Shown here piece by piece: positions 1 through 8,920 of a stretch of 64,000 nt of DNA (positions within the stretch are counted from its first letter, which is position 1; the number at the start of each line of letters is the position of its first letter). Made by a program: the position numbers and the translations under genes. The stretch comes from Paraburkholderia sp. CNPSo 3274 (lineage in GTDB: Bacteria; Pseudomonadota; Gammaproteobacteria; Burkholderiales; Burkholderiaceae). The notes under the pieces are model-generated. The model was not told the DNA's origin. It worked only from the letters and a program-made list of their open reading frames with translations, and made no database searches. The stretch lies in contig NZ_JAMBPR010000015.1 in the NCBI RefSeq assembly GCF_024206475.1, positions 62,001 through 126,000 on the forward strand, in the 5' to 3' direction.

Positions 1-1
1 C

Positions 2-652
2 GACCCCGAGGTCTCCGAGTGGCTCAACCGCGAATGGGAGCCCGAGGAACTTCAGCATGGGCGCGCGCTGAAGACGTACATCCAGTACGTGTGGCCCGAG
101 TTCGATTGGGACGCGGCGTTTCAGACTTTCATCGAAGAGTATTCGACGACCTGTTCGTTCGAGGAGTTCGAGAAAACGCGAGCGCTCGAAATGGTCGCGC
201 GCTGCGTGGTCGAAACCGGCACCGCCACGCTTTACCGCGCGATCGGCGAGTGTTCGGATGAGCCCGTGCTCAAGGAAATCACCGCCAACATTCGCAGCGA
301 CGAAGTGCGCCACTACAAGCACTTTTTCCGCTATTTCAAGAAGTACAACCAGATAGAAGGGCACGGGCGTCTCGCCGTACTCGGTGCGCTCATGCGCCGC
401 GTGATCGAGATCAGGAACGAGGATTCCGAGATCGCGCTGCGCCATGTGTATGCGGGCCGCTACCCCGACCGCGTGCGCGACGAGGCCTATAGCCGCGAAC
501 TCACCGCACGCGTGAACAAGCTGGTGCGCCACAATCTTTCCGCCGACATGTGCGTGAAGATGCTGCTCAAGCCGCTCAACTTGCCCGCGAAGATCCGGCC
601 GGGCGTGCACTATCCGCTCGCAAAGATCACGCAACACGTCTTCTTCCGCTAA
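2..652 (+). CDS. Ferritin-like domain protein, 5' end outside the window
   Basis: The reading frame is open from the first bases of the window to TAA at 650-652, so the start lies upstream; a Met at 89 is internal because coding-like sequence (DPEVSEWLNREW) precedes it. The protein is helical and has acidic/His helix motifs (VVETGTATLYRA and RSDEVRHYKHFF) of the kind that bind a di-iron centre in ferritin-like and rubrerythrin-like folds. The substrate is unknown. A terminator follows 20 bases after the stop. The family call is by motif only, and the specific function cannot be told from sequence. Confidence 0.75.
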   Translation, partial: DPEVSEWLNREWEPEELQHGRALKTYIQYVWPEFDWDAAFQTFIEEYSTTCSFEEFEKTRALEMVARCVVETGTATLYRAIGECSDEPVLKEITANIRSDEVRHYKHFFRYFKKYNQIEGHGRLAVLGALMRRVIEIRNEDSEIALRHVYAGRYPDRVRDEAYSRELTARVNKLVRHNLSADMCVKMLLKPLNLPAKIRPGVHYPLAKITQHVFFR

Positions 653-671
653 GACATCGGCGCGCGAAAAC

Positions 672-700
672 AAAAAGCCCGCTGCTAGAGCGGGCTTTTT
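672..700. terminator. Bidirectional intrinsic terminator
   Basis: A 12-base perfect inverted repeat (AAAAAGCCCGCT / AGCGGGCTTTTT) with a 5-base loop lies between the convergent ferritin-like gene and rhlE. Runs of A and T on the two sides allow it to work for both strands. Confidence 0.9.
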
Positions 701-718
701 CGTTTCTGGACGCGAAGA

Positions 719-2362
719 TCAGCGATTGCGCTGGCCGTTGCCGTCGCGGCGCGAATTGCCGCCTGGGCGGCCGCCGAGCAGCGCGCCCGGGTTGCCTTGC
801 GGCTTGCGTTGTTGCGGGCGGCCCAGTGTGCTCTCATGCGAAACGCCGCGCTGGCTTTCGCGACGCGTATGCTCGCCGCGCGCGCCTTGAGCGCCGTGAT
901 TCGCGCCTTGCTGTTTCACGGGCTTGGCGGTGCGCACGCCGCCGCCGTTCGAGGCCGCCTTGGCCGGGCGCTGGCCGCCGTTGCCGCCTCCGCTGGCTGC
1001 GTGCGCGCGGTTGCTTTCGCGGCCACCTTCACGGCCACCTTCACGGCCACCTTCACGATTACCGCCGCGCGATTCACGCGATTCGCGCGATTCACGCGCC
1101 TGCGCGGGCCGGCCGTTCGTGGCATTCACGCCATTCGACGCACCGCGGCCAGGGCCTTGTCCCTGGCGCGGAGAGCGGCCTTGCGGCTGGCTGCGGCGCT
1201 GGATCGGCTCAGGCTTCGCGTTCGGGTCCGGCTCGAAGCCCGGAATGATCTCCTGGGGCACCGCGCGCTTGATGAGCTTCTCGATGTCCTTGAGCAGTTG
1301 ATGCTCGTCCACGCACACGAGCGACACGGCTTCGCCCGTCGCGCCCGCGCGGCCGGTGCGGCCGATGCGGTGCACGTAGTCCTCGGGCACGTTCGGCAGA
1401 TCGTAGTTGACGACGTGCGGAAGCTGGTCGATATCGATCCCGCGTGCGGCGATGTCGGTGGCGACGAGAACCTGCAGCGTGGCGTCCTTGAACTCGCTCA
1501 AAGCGCGCGTGCGTGCCGACTGGCTCTTGTTGCCGTGAATTGCGAGCGCGCTGATGCCGTCCTTCGTGAGCTGCTCGGCGAGGCGGTTCGCGCCGTGCTT
1601 GGTGCGCGTGAACACGAGCACCTGAAACCAGTTGTGCTGGCGGATCAGGTGCGTGAGCAGGTCGCGCTTGCGGTCGCGATCGACGGGATAGATCTTCTGC
1701 GCCACGGTTTCGGCCGTGGTGTTGCGGCGCGCGACTTCGATGAGCGCCGGCGAGTCGAGCAGGTTGTCGGCGAGCGCCTTGATCTCGTCGGCGAAGGTGG
1801 CCGAGAAGAGCAGGTTCTGGCGCTTGGGCGGGAGCTTCGCGAGCACGCGCTTGATGTCGTGGATGAAGCCCATGTCGAGCATGCGGTCGGCTTCGTCGAG
1901 CACGAGAATCTCGAGCTGCGAAAGATCGATCGTCTTTTGCTGCATGTGATCGAGCAGGCGCCCCGGCGTCGCGACCACGATATCCACGCCGCGCCTGAGC
2001 GCGTCGATCTGCGGATTGATGCCCACGCCGCCGAACATCACCGTGGACTTGAGCTTCAGATACTTGCCGTAGGCGCGCACGCTCTCTTCGACCTGCGCGG
2101 CGAGCTCGCGCGTGGGCGTGAGGATCAGCGCGCGCACCACGCGCTTGCCACCTGCTGCCGGCGCCATGTCCGTGAGGCGTTGCAGGATCGGCAGCGTGAA
2201 GCCGGCGGTCTTGCCGGTGCCGGTTTGCGCGCCGGCAAGGAGGTCGCCGCCGCCGAGCACGGCCGGAATCGCTTGTGCCTGGATAGGCGTGGGCGTGCTG
2301 TACCCAAGTTCGTTGACTGCGCGGACCAGCGGTTCGGACAAGCCGAGAGAATCGAAAGACAT
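719..2362 (-). CDS. rhlE: DEAD-box ATP-dependent RNA helicase, RhlE type
   Basis: An RNA helicase for RNA remodelling in ribosome assembly and mRNA turnover. The helicase core shows AQTGTGKT (motif I), [14 protein letters not shown] (motif II), SAT (motif III) and [10 protein letters not shown] (motif VI). The C-terminal third is a basic, disordered Arg/Gly/Glu-rich tail containing GGRE repeats, a common RNA-binding extension in this group. I chose the start [10 protein letters not shown] (ATG 2362-2360, AGGTG upstream). An in-frame Met at 2521 would add 53 residues but has no ribosome-binding site, and that segment is low complexity. About 547 aa. Confidence 0.93.
   Translation of the reverse strand: MSFDSLGLSEPLVRAVNELGYSTPTPIQAQAIPAVLGGGDLLAGAQTGTGKTAGFTLPILQRLTDMAPAAGGKRVVRALILTPTRELAAQVEESVRAYGKYLKLKSTVMFGGVGINPQIDALRRGVDIVVATPGRLLDHMQQKTIDLSQLEILVLDEADRMLDMGFIHDIKRVLAKLPPKRQNLLFSATFADEIKALADNLLDSPALIEVARRNTTAETVAQKIYPVDRDRKRDLLTHLIRQHNWFQVLVFTRTKHGANRLAEQLTKDGISALAIHGNKSQSARTRALSEFKDATLQVLVATDIAARGIDIDQLPHVVNYDLPNVPEDYVHRIGRTGRAGATGEAVSLVCVDEHQLLKDIEKLIKRAVPQEIIPGFEPDPNAKPEPIQRRSQPQGRSPRQGQGPGRGASNGVNATNGRPAQARESRESRESRGGNREGGREGGREGGRESNRAHAASGGGNGGQRPAKAASNGGGVRTAKPVKQQGANHGAQGARGEHTRRESQRGVSHESTLGRPQQRKPQGNPGALLGGRPGGNSRRDGNGQRNR
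1020..1055 (-). repeat. Three 12-bp tandem repeats inside the rhlE tail
   Basis: Three perfect copies of CGGCCACCTTCA on the plus strand encode the Gly-Gly-Arg-Glu-type repeats of the helicase tail. A second short 9-bp repeat at about 1071-1098 encodes Arg-Glu-Ser triplets. Both repeat lengths keep frame, so copy number could vary without breaking the gene. Confidence 0.85.
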
Positions 2363-2619
2363 AAACACCTGTTGTATTGCAGTAGCGCGGGCGGCGCTTC
2401 GCGGCCCGAAGGCGCGCTGCGCCGCCAAAGCGGTGTTGCCGGGTTCAAATGCGCCCGGTGAAGCCGCTTCTTCGCGTTGTTCGGAGGGCGCGCCAGTGCG
2501 CGCGCCGCGTTTTTTCTTCATGGAACGGACGGGTCTATCAAGACCCGTCGTCTGGCGTTAAGTTGCATCGTGCGGCCGCGGACACTGCGGCGGCCGTGCG
2601 ATGTCTTCCCATTGACGCG

Positions 2620-3240
2620 TCACGCGACGTAGCGCGCGACGCTCACGAATTGACAGACGCTCCCGGCGAGCACGAACAGATGCCAGATTCCATGTCCGTG
2701 CCGGATGCGCTCGTCATTGACGAAAAAATAAATACCGACGCTGTAAATGACGCCGCCGGCCAGCAGCCACGCGGTGCCCGCGGCCGGCAAGGCTTCGATG
2801 AGCGGGCGAACCGCCACCACCGCGAGCCAGCCCATCACCACGTAGAGCACCATCGAAAGCATTCTCGTGCGCCGCCCGAGCGTGAGTTCCTGGACGATGC
2901 CAAGGGCCGCGAGGCCCCAGCTCACGCCGAAGAGCGACCAGCCCCAGGGCCCGCGCAGCGTCACGAGCGCGAACGGAGTATAGCTTCCCGCGATGAGCAG
3001 ATAGATCGCGGCATGGTCGCACTTTTGCAGCACCGCCTTCAGGCGTATGCCGCGCACGCCGTGATACAGCGTCGAGATCGTGTACAGCGCGCACAACATC
3101 GCCCCGTATACCGCAAAGCTCACGACCTTATACGCGTCGTGATCCAGCGCCGCGAGCGTCACGAGCGAGACCAGCCCCGCTACCGACAACATCGCGCCCA
3201 CGAGGTGAGTAATGCTGTTCAGACGCTCACCGGCGTGCAT
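2620..3240 (-). CDS. Hemolysin III / TrhA (PAQR-type) membrane protein
   Basis: A seven-helix inner-membrane protein of the hemolysin III (YqfA/TrhA) family; bacterial members are linked to membrane lipid and energy homeostasis rather than proven haemolysis. The N-terminus HAGERLNSITHLVGAML and later motifs (TISTLYHGVRG, CDHAAIYLLIAGSYTPF and GHGIWHLFVL) hold the conserved Ser/His/Asp metal-site residues. The start MHAGERLNS at 3240 is preceded by AAGGAG eight bases upstream, so an upstream in-frame Met at 3297 is rejected. About 206 aa, a normal length. A 17-bp palindrome sits 41 bases upstream of the start. Confidence 0.9.
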   Translation of the reverse strand: MHAGERLNSITHLVGAMLSVAGLVSLVTLAALDHDAYKVVSFAVYGAMLCALYTISTLYHGVRGIRLKAVLQKCDHAAIYLLIAGSYTPFALVTLRGPWGWSLFGVSWGLAALGIVQELTLGRRTRMLSMVLYVVMGWLAVVAVRPLIEALPAAGTAWLLAGGVIYSVGIYFFVNDERIRHGHGIWHLFVLAGSVCQFVSVARYVA

Positions 3241-3280
3241 GACGACCACTCCTTGTTCTTCGTGAGCGCAGCGCGCGCCG

Positions 3281-3297
3281 GTGGAACATTGTTCCAC
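3281..3297. promoter_or_regulatory. 17-bp palindrome upstream of the hemolysin III gene
   Basis: GTGGAACA-T-TGTTCCAC, with perfect 8-base arms and one central base. It lies in the promoter region of the leftward hemolysin III gene, a typical place for a dimeric repressor or activator. No regulator is identified. Confidence 0.55.
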
Positions 3298-3389
3298 CCC
3301 GTACGGCGCCGTGCTCGACCGCGGCGTTCAAAACCAGGCCTGACGGGCCACGGAACCGCCTTCACCGCACGGCCCGGCGCCAAATAGCG

Positions 3390-3424
3390 AAGGGCGCAGC
3401 CCGCGCTTTGCGGACTGCGCCCTT
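3390..3424 (-). terminator. Stem-loop ending the cytochrome operon
   Basis: The arms AAGGGCGCAG and CTGCGCCCTT pair, and an inner CCGC/GCGG pair extends the stem. It lies 32 bases beyond the stop of the downstream cytochrome gene on the minus strand. The U-run is weak (TTCGCTATTT), so efficiency is uncertain. Confidence 0.65.
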
Positions 3425-3455
3425 ATCAGGCAACCGTCACTATAGCAAACAGCCG

Positions 3456-4751
3456 TCAGTCGAGCGGAGACGACCGCAGGTCCGCGACCTGCTGCGGGGA
3501 CACCGGCGTGCCCTTGTTGCCCCAGGACATGCGGATGAACGTCACCACCGCCGCAACCTCCTGGTTCGAGAGCGCCTGCGCGAACGGCGGCATGCCGTAC
3601 GGGCGCGGATTGCCTCCCGTGCTCGGCGGATAGCCGCCGTTGAGCACCATGCGGATCGGGTTCACGGCCGAATGCATCTGGATCGACTGGTTGTTCGCAA
3701 GCGGCGGGAAGTTCGGCGGCATGCCGAGACCGTTTTCCGCGTGGCACTTTGCACACTGGTCATGGTAGATCTTCTGACCTTGCTGCAAGAGTTCGCCACC
3801 GAACGCTTCCGAAGTCTCCATCTGCATCGTTTCGGGCGCTTCCTTCTTCTGCGGAATGGTCTTCAGGTACGAGGCCATCGCGTGGATGTCGTCGTCCGAG
3901 AGGTATTGCAGGCTGTTGTGGATCACGTCCGCCATCGGGCCAAACACGGCGCCGCGCTCGGAAACGCCGGTCTTCAAGAGGCTTGCGATGTCCTTGATGT
4001 CCCAGTCGCCGAGGCCGCCTTCGCTGCCCGTGAGCGACGGCGCGTACCAGTTTTGCAGCGGGATCAGGCCGCCCGCGAAGGCCGCCGAGTTGACCGGGCC
4101 GCCCACGGCGTTGATGGAGGTGTGGCACATGCCGCAGTGGCCGAGGCCTTCCACGAGATACGCGCCGCGGTTCCATTCGACCGACTTGGTCGGATCGGGC
4201 TTGTATTCGCCTTCGCGGAAGAACAGCGTGCGCCAGCCGATCAGCAGGTTGCGGTTGTTGAACGGGAACTTGAGCTCGTGCGGGCGACTAGGCACGTTGA
4301 CCGGTGGGACCGAGCGCAAATAGGCGAAGATCGCGTCGGCGTCGGCGCGCGTGACCTTGGTGTAGCTCGCGAACGGGAACGCCGGATAGAGCAGGCTGCC
4401 GTCCTTCGAGCGGCCCGTGTGCATGGCGCGATAGAAGTCGTCGGCGCTCCACTTGCCGATGCCGTACTGGTCGTCCGGCGTGATGTTGGGGGTGTAGAGC
4501 GTGCCGAACGGCGTGGCCATCGGCAGGCCGCCCGCGAACATCTGGCCGCCGCGCACGGTGTGGCAGGCGATACAGTCGCCAGCGCGCGCGAGGTACTCGC
4601 CCTTCTTGATGAGATCGGCCTGGTCGACCGGTGTCGCGGCCTGCGCGGCGCCATTGTGCAGATAGTGAGTGCCCGACCAGAGCACCGGGACGAGAGCCGC
4701 GGCGGCGGCCACGACGACGGCGGAAAGTGCGAACAGGGACTTGCGGTTCAT
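3456..4751 (-). CDS. Three-haem membrane-anchored cytochrome c
   Basis: A 431-aa c-type cytochrome with three CxxCH haem sites: CIACH at residues 60-64, CGMCH at 206-210 and CAKCH at 333-337. An N-terminal hydrophobic segment (residues 5-25) is a signal or anchor. The three-domain arrangement is that of the cytochrome subunit of quinoprotein alcohol, gluconate or aldehyde dehydrogenases, which passes electrons from a periplasmic dehydrogenase to quinone or oxidase. No dehydrogenase gene is adjacent. It is the second gene of an operon, 21 bases after the cytochrome upstream, with GGGGAG before its ATG. Confidence 0.9.
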   Translation of the reverse strand: MNRKSLFALSAVVVAAAAALVPVLWSGTHYLHNGAAQAATPVDQADLIKKGEYLARAGDCIACHTVRGGQMFAGGLPMATPFGTLYTPNITPDDQYGIGKWSADDFYRAMHTGRSKDGSLLYPAFPFASYTKVTRADADAIFAYLRSVPPVNVPSRPHELKFPFNNRNLLIGWRTLFFREGEYKPDPTKSVEWNRGAYLVEGLGHCGMCHTSINAVGGPVNSAAFAGGLIPLQNWYAPSLTGSEGGLGDWDIKDIASLLKTGVSERGAVFGPMADVIHNSLQYLSDDDIHAMASYLKTIPQKKEAPETMQMETSEAFGGELLQQGQKIYHDQCAKCHAENGLGMPPNFPPLANNQSIQMHSAVNPIRMVLNGGYPPSTGGNPRPYGMPPFAQALSNQEVAAVVTFIRMSWGNKGTPVSPQQVADLRSSPLD

Positions 4752-4772
4752 ATTGGCTGTCTCCCCGGCGCC

Positions 4773-5540
4773 TTATTGCGGTTCGCTGCCGCAGGCAAGC
4801 GGCGTCTTGAGTGAGCCAGCCGGCGCCGGCACGGGGTTCTGCGGCGCGCTCTGCGTAGAGAGCCAGGCCGCGACCGCGTTCACGTCTTCGTCGGTGAGGC
4901 GCGTGGCGATCTCATGCATGCAGTCGGGCGCCTTCGCATGCCGCGAGCCCGAGCGCCAGGCGCCGATCTGCGCGCTGATGTAATCCATGTGCAGACCGAC
5001 CAGACCCGGAATGGCCGGCTCCATGCCGGTGAGCTTTGCGCCGTGGCAGGCCGCGCAGGCGGGCACCTGTTTGGCCGGGTCGCCGTGCAGGACGATCTGC
5101 TGACCGCGCGCGAGCGTGTCGCTGCCGACCGAAGGTTTCGCGGGCGGCGGGTAGGGCGGCCGCTGCTGCGAGAAGAACGTCGCGATCTCGTGCAGGTAGT
5201 CGTCGGAGAGATAGGTGACCAGATAATTCATCGGAGGGTACTTGCGGCGCCCCTCGCGGAAGTTCATTAGCTGGTTGAACAGGTACTCGGCCGGTTTGCC
5301 GGCGAGACGCGGGAAGTAGTCGTTGTCGGTGCCCTGCCCGTGCGAGCCATGGCACGCGGTGCAGCCCTGCACGCGTGAGGCGATCGTGTCCGGGGCCTTG
5401 GGCTGCGGCGCGGAGGCCGCCGTCTGGGCATGCGCAGCGCTCAGAACGCCGGTCGTCCCGAGCAAAAGTGCTGCTGCCAGAGGCGCGACGAGCGGAATGA
5501 GCGGTCGGAAGATACGTCTTGGGGACACGCGTAACTCCAT
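4773..5540 (-). CDS. Di-haem cytochrome c (c4-like)
   Basis: About 255 aa with an N-terminal signal peptide ending near SAAHAQ, then two haem domains: CTACH (residues 60-64) and CAACH (162-166). Two tandem c-type domains with this spacing resemble cytochrome c4, a soluble or membrane-bound periplasmic electron carrier. The start MELRVSPRR at 5540 is chosen because it immediately precedes the signal peptide; the longer open frame to 5807 encodes Cys/Arg-rich nonsense. First gene of the two-cytochrome operon. The redox partner is unknown. Confidence 0.88.
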   Translation of the reverse strand: MELRVSPRRIFRPLIPLVAPLAAALLLGTTGVLSAAHAQTAASAPQPKAPDTIASRVQGCTACHGSHGQGTDNDYFPRLAGKPAEYLFNQLMNFREGRRKYPPMNYLVTYLSDDYLHEIATFFSQQRPPYPPPAKPSVGSDTLARGQQIVLHGDPAKQVPACAACHGAKLTGMEPAIPGLVGLHMDYISAQIGAWRSGSRHAKAPDCMHEIATRLTDEDVNAVAAWLSTQSAPQNPVPAPAGSLKTPLACGSEPQ

Positions 5541-6171
5541 CTTTATCGTGGACCTGACCAGGCTTCGAACGGCCCGGCTTCTAGGCTGCGCGCGATGAAA
5601 GCAGAAGACCGTGCGCGCTGCGGCGACGCAGCAGATTCTAGCATCGGGAACGCATAGTGACCATTTGCCACATGCGCCACAAGCGCCACAAGCGCCCTCC
5701 GATGGCTTCGAGGCGCCACCGTGACGTACTTGCGGCTGATCGTCGCGGCAGTGCCGGTTATGATTCTGCACCTGTTCGCCAATCGGTGACACGGGGTTGT
5801 CCCGCACCCGAGCCTCACTCGGCGAGCCGCTCGATGCATGAGTTCATGCATGACCTCATGCCGGGCGCATGCCGCCGCCGCGTTCGGTCTCGTGCCCCGG
5901 CTCGGTGCTCGCGCATGGAACGCGCGTTGAACCTGCTTCGAATCTGCATTGAACCCGCATTGAACCGAATGGCGCGGCGGCTATCGAAGCAGGCCCGCTT
6001 GCGGGACGCGCGATGTGATGCGTCTGCGTGCTGCTGTTGCCGTTTTCATGTTGTTTCCTAGCCACTTGTCTCGATGACTCCAATTGCACTTTCCCTATCG
6101 TTGCATCAAGCCGACCGATCCACTTCGCGCGACGTCCGTGCGATCCGCAACACGCGGGAGGGCGAGGTCCG
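5541..6171. other. Gene-free divergent promoter region
   Basis: 631 bases between the leftward cytochrome operon and the rightward copD-like gene. I see no convincing gene. It holds short repeats (GCGCCACAA copies near 5675-5695, CATTGAACC copies near 5947-5965) and a 16-bp palindrome at 5835-5850. Confidence 0.6.
5835..5850. promoter_or_regulatory. 16-bp palindrome in the cytochrome/copD intergenic region
   Basis: TGCATGA-GT-TCATGCA, with perfect 7-base arms. More CATG words flank it (to about 5880). Possible operator; no regulator gene is adjacent. Confidence 0.4.
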
Positions 6172-7098
6172 ATGAAAGCTGACTGGCTCTGGATCGGGCA
6201 GGTCGCCATGGCGGCCATCGTCAACATTGCCTACGCATTCGCGCTCGGCTCGGCGTTCTATAGCGCATGGCTCGACAAGGACGGCCGCACGGCCGTCGCG
6301 CCCGCGCGCCTCGCATGGCTGCGTGCGCAACGCTCACTGCGTGCCGCGGCGTTCGTGCTCGTGGCGGCGCTCATCATGTGGATGCTTTACGAGAGCGCGT
6401 CGGTCAGCGGCGAACCGTTGCCCAGCGCGTTCGGCGTGGTCGGCACGGTGCTCTCGCAAACGCACGTTGGCCACGCGTGGACCGTCGCGTTCGCCGGCGC
6501 GCTCGTGTTGCTCGGCTGCGCGTTCGCGGCTTCGAGTGTGGCGCGCGACGGCGTGCTGTGGCTCGCGCTCGTCGCCATCGCCGCGGGGCGCGCGGGGCTC
6601 GGCCATGCCGCCGATGCGGGCTTCGCCTCAGCCGCGCTCGGGCTGCATACCCTCCATTTGCTTAGTGCGAGCGCGTGGAGCGGCATCGTCATGGCGGGGG
6701 GACTTGCCGTGCTGCCGGCGCTCGGCGCATCGACGGCGCGTGGCGTGCTGATCCGCACGGCGGGGCAGATTTCGAACGTAGCGTTCTTCGCGGTCGGCTT
6801 CGTGATCGCGACGGGCGTGTTCGACGCGCTGCGCGGCAGCGGCGGCTCGATCGACGCCATCGTCGGCAGCACCTGGGGCCGCGTGCTGATGCTCAAGGCT
6901 GTGCTCGTCCTGCTCGCGCTCGCAATGGGCGGCTTCAACCGGCTCGTGGCGATGCCCGAGTTGCGGCGCGCGGCGTCGACAGCGGCGGCGCGCCGTTTCG
7001 TCAACGTGATCCATCTCGAAGCGATCGTGATGACTGGCGTGCTGGTGGCGGCGGCCGCGCTCGCGCGCAGCGTGCCGGGCTACGTGTTGCAGGGCTGA
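6172..7098 (+). CDS. CopD-family copper-resistance membrane protein
   Basis: A 308-aa polytopic inner-membrane protein with about eight hydrophobic segments and no soluble domain. The last segments resemble the CopD domain (GLHTLHLLSASAWSGIVMAGG, then FVNVIHLEAIVMTGVLVAA), with His residues suited to copper handling or import to the periplasm. The start MKADWLWIG at 6172 has GGAGG upstream; the longer open frame from 6028 reads through noncoding-like sequence. No copC or other copper gene is next to it, so the copper role rests on family resemblance only. Confidence 0.8.
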   Translation: MKADWLWIGQVAMAAIVNIAYAFALGSAFYSAWLDKDGRTAVAPARLAWLRAQRSLRAAAFVLVAALIMWMLYESASVSGEPLPSAFGVVGTVLSQTHVGHAWTVAFAGALVLLGCAFAASSVARDGVLWLALVAIAAGRAGLGHAADAGFASAALGLHTLHLLSASAWSGIVMAGGLAVLPALGASTARGVLIRTAGQISNVAFFAVGFVIATGVFDALRGSGGSIDAIVGSTWGRVLMLKAVLVLLALAMGGFNRLVAMPELRRAASTAAARRFVNVIHLEAIVMTGVLVAAAALARSVPGYVLQG

Positions 7099-7115
7099 AA
7101 CGTCGTCGGTGGAAC

Positions 7116-7415
7116 TTATTCGTAGCCGAGTCGGTGACTCAGGATCGGTGCGAAGAAGAGGGCGATGGCGCAGCCCGTGGCGCTGCCTTCGAGTTCCGCG
7201 AGAGCGGCCACCGACGAAGAATTGGCGATCAGCGCGATGAGTTGCGGCGCGCACCAGAGCGCCGCGGCGCCGATCATGGGGTACTCGACCCAGCCAATGC
7301 GCCAGCCGCGCGCGAAAGCGACTGCGCCGGCAAGCACGCGCAGGAAGCCGAAGGCAACGAGTGCGCCGACGGCGGCTTGTTCGCGGATCAGATAGTCGGG
7401 AATCGACGCGTCCAT
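7116..7415 (-). CDS. Small hypothetical membrane protein (99 aa)
   Basis: A small protein with three hydrophobic stretches: VGALVAFGFLRVLAGAVAF, YPMIGAAALWCAPQLIALIA and TGCAIALFFAPIL. No family is recognised. The start at 7415 is chosen because AAAGGA precedes it; the frame is open to 7565 but the extension is Arg/Pro-rich and unlike a protein start. It converges on the copD-like gene with 17 bases between stops. A perfect inverted repeat (7421-7451) covers its ribosome-binding site. Confidence 0.6.
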   Translation of the reverse strand: MDASIPDYLIREQAAVGALVAFGFLRVLAGAVAFARGWRIGWVEYPMIGAAALWCAPQLIALIANSSSVAALAELEGSATGCAIALFFAPILSHRLGYE

Positions 7416-7420
7416 GGAAT

Positions 7421-7451
7421 CCTTTGCAACACCGGGGTTGGGTTGCAAAGG
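7421..7451 (-). promoter_or_regulatory. Inverted repeat covering the RBS of the small membrane protein gene
   Basis: CCTTTGCAAC and GTTGCAAAGG are perfect 10-base complements separated by 11 bases. In the minus-strand mRNA the arm next to the start contains the AAAGGA ribosome-binding site, so folding would hide it. It could instead be a DNA operator. Confidence 0.6.
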
Positions 7452-7699
7452 AATCAGCAAGGAGCAGGCCAGTGGATGGCGTTCGCGGGCGGCACGTGGG
7501 TTCGATGATGGCCGCGCGTTGCGCGGCGCGGCTTTCCATGAACTGGCTGTGTGCGCAAACGACATAAGCCGTTCGCGCGGTTCGCGAGCGCGCGCGCATC
7601 AGCGCGCAAAGCCACGCGAAATGTTACGTCGCCGAAACGCGCGGCGCCCGGCGTGTCACGTTACGTTGCACGCCGCGCGTTTCGGCGTTCATTTGCGCA

Positions 7700-8848
7700 T
7701 CACCATTCGGCGACGCTGCCATCTTCATGACGCCACACCGGATTGCGCCAGCGGTGACCGGTCTTCGCCATCTCGCGCACCTTCTCCTCGTTCACGTCGA
7801 TGCCGAGACCCGGGCCCTGCGGAATCGAGACGAAGCCGTCTTCATACTTGAATACTTCGGGATTCCTGATGTAGTCGAGCAAATCGTTGCCCTTGTTGTA
7901 GTGAATGCCGAGGCTCTGCTCCTGGATGAACGCGTTGTAGCTCACCGCGTCGATCTGCAGGCAGGTGGCGAGCGCGATCGGCCCGAGCGGGCAATGCAGC
8001 GCGAGCGCGACGTCATAGGCTTCGGCCATCGCGGCGATCTTGCGGCACTCGGTGATGCCGCCCGCGTGCGAGGCGTCGGGCTGAATGATGTCGACGTAGC
8101 CGCCCGCGAGAATGTGCTTGAAATCCCAGCGCGAATACAGACGCTCGCCCAGCGCGATCGGCGTGCTCGTCTGGTTGACGATGTCGCGCAGCGCTTCGAC
8201 GTTCTCCGAAAGGACCGGCTCTTCGATGAACATGAGCTTGAACGGATCGAGTTCCTTCGCGAGCACCTTGGCCATGGGCTTGTGCACGCGGCCATGGAAG
8301 TCCACGCCAATGCCGACGTTCGGGCCCACGGCCTCGCGCACGGCCGCGACGTTGTTGATGACGCCCTGGACCTTGTCGAAGGTGTCGATGATCTGCAGTT
8401 CTTCCGAGCCGTTCATCTTCACGGCCTTGAAGCCGCGTTCGACCACGGCGCGCGCGTTGTTCGCGACGTCGCTCGGACGGTCGCCGCCAATCCACGAATA
8501 CACCTTGATCTTGTCGCGCACCTGGCCGCCGAGCAGCGCGTGAACGGGCACGCCATGATGCTTGCCCTTGATGTCCCAGAGCGCCTGATCGACGCCGGCA
8601 ATGGCGCTCATCGAGATCGGGCCGCCGCGGTAGAAGCCCGCGCGATACATCACCTGCCAGTGGTCTTCGATGAGGAGCGGATCCCGGCCGATCAGGTAGT
8701 CAGCGAGTTCATCGACGGCGGCGGCCACCGTATGCGCGCGGCCTTCGACGATCGGCTCGCCCCAGCCGACGATCCCCTCGTCCGTTTCGATCTTCAGAAA
8801 GAGCCAGCGCGGCGGGACGACGAAGGTTTCGAGCTTGGTGATTTTCAT
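7700..8848 (-). CDS. dgoD: D-galactonate dehydratase
   Basis: An enolase-superfamily enzyme (EC 4.2.1.6) converting D-galactonate to 2-keto-3-deoxygalactonate. It has 382 residues, and the start [10 protein letters not shown] at 8848 has GGAG upstream. The metal ligands fall where they do in E. coli DgoD: Asp183 and His185 in VDFHGR, Glu209 in FIEEP, Glu235 in GERLYSR; His285 in ALHCPLGP is the other catalytic residue. The longer frame to 8920 is rejected. The divergent GntR gene is probably its regulator. No dgoK, dgoA or transporter gene lies nearby. Confidence 0.96.
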   Translation of the reverse strand: MKITKLETFVVPPRWLFLKIETDEGIVGWGEPIVEGRAHTVAAAVDELADYLIGRDPLLIEDHWQVMYRAGFYRGGPISMSAIAGVDQALWDIKGKHHGVPVHALLGGQVRDKIKVYSWIGGDRPSDVANNARAVVERGFKAVKMNGSEELQIIDTFDKVQGVINNVAAVREAVGPNVGIGVDFHGRVHKPMAKVLAKELDPFKLMFIEEPVLSENVEALRDIVNQTSTPIALGERLYSRWDFKHILAGGYVDIIQPDASHAGGITECRKIAAMAEAYDVALALHCPLGPIALATCLQIDAVSYNAFIQEQSLGIHYNKGNDLLDYIRNPEVFKYEDGFVSIPQGPGLGIDVNEEKVREMAKTGHRWRNPVWRHEDGSVAEW

Positions 8849-8920
8849 GCGGTGTCTCCATGACCTGAGCGGTAGGGCGGCGCTCGCACCACACGCGAGC
8901 GGCAACGTCTTCAAGCGCAC

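Noticed and set aside
1018-1098. Short regular repeats considered as a CRISPR array
   Set aside because: Units are 9 and 12 bp without spacers, and lie in frame within the helicase tail.
797-2461. A 554-codon plus-strand frame opposite the RNA helicase
   Set aside because: Antisense shadow of rhlE with Arg/Leu/Ala-rich composition and no motif.
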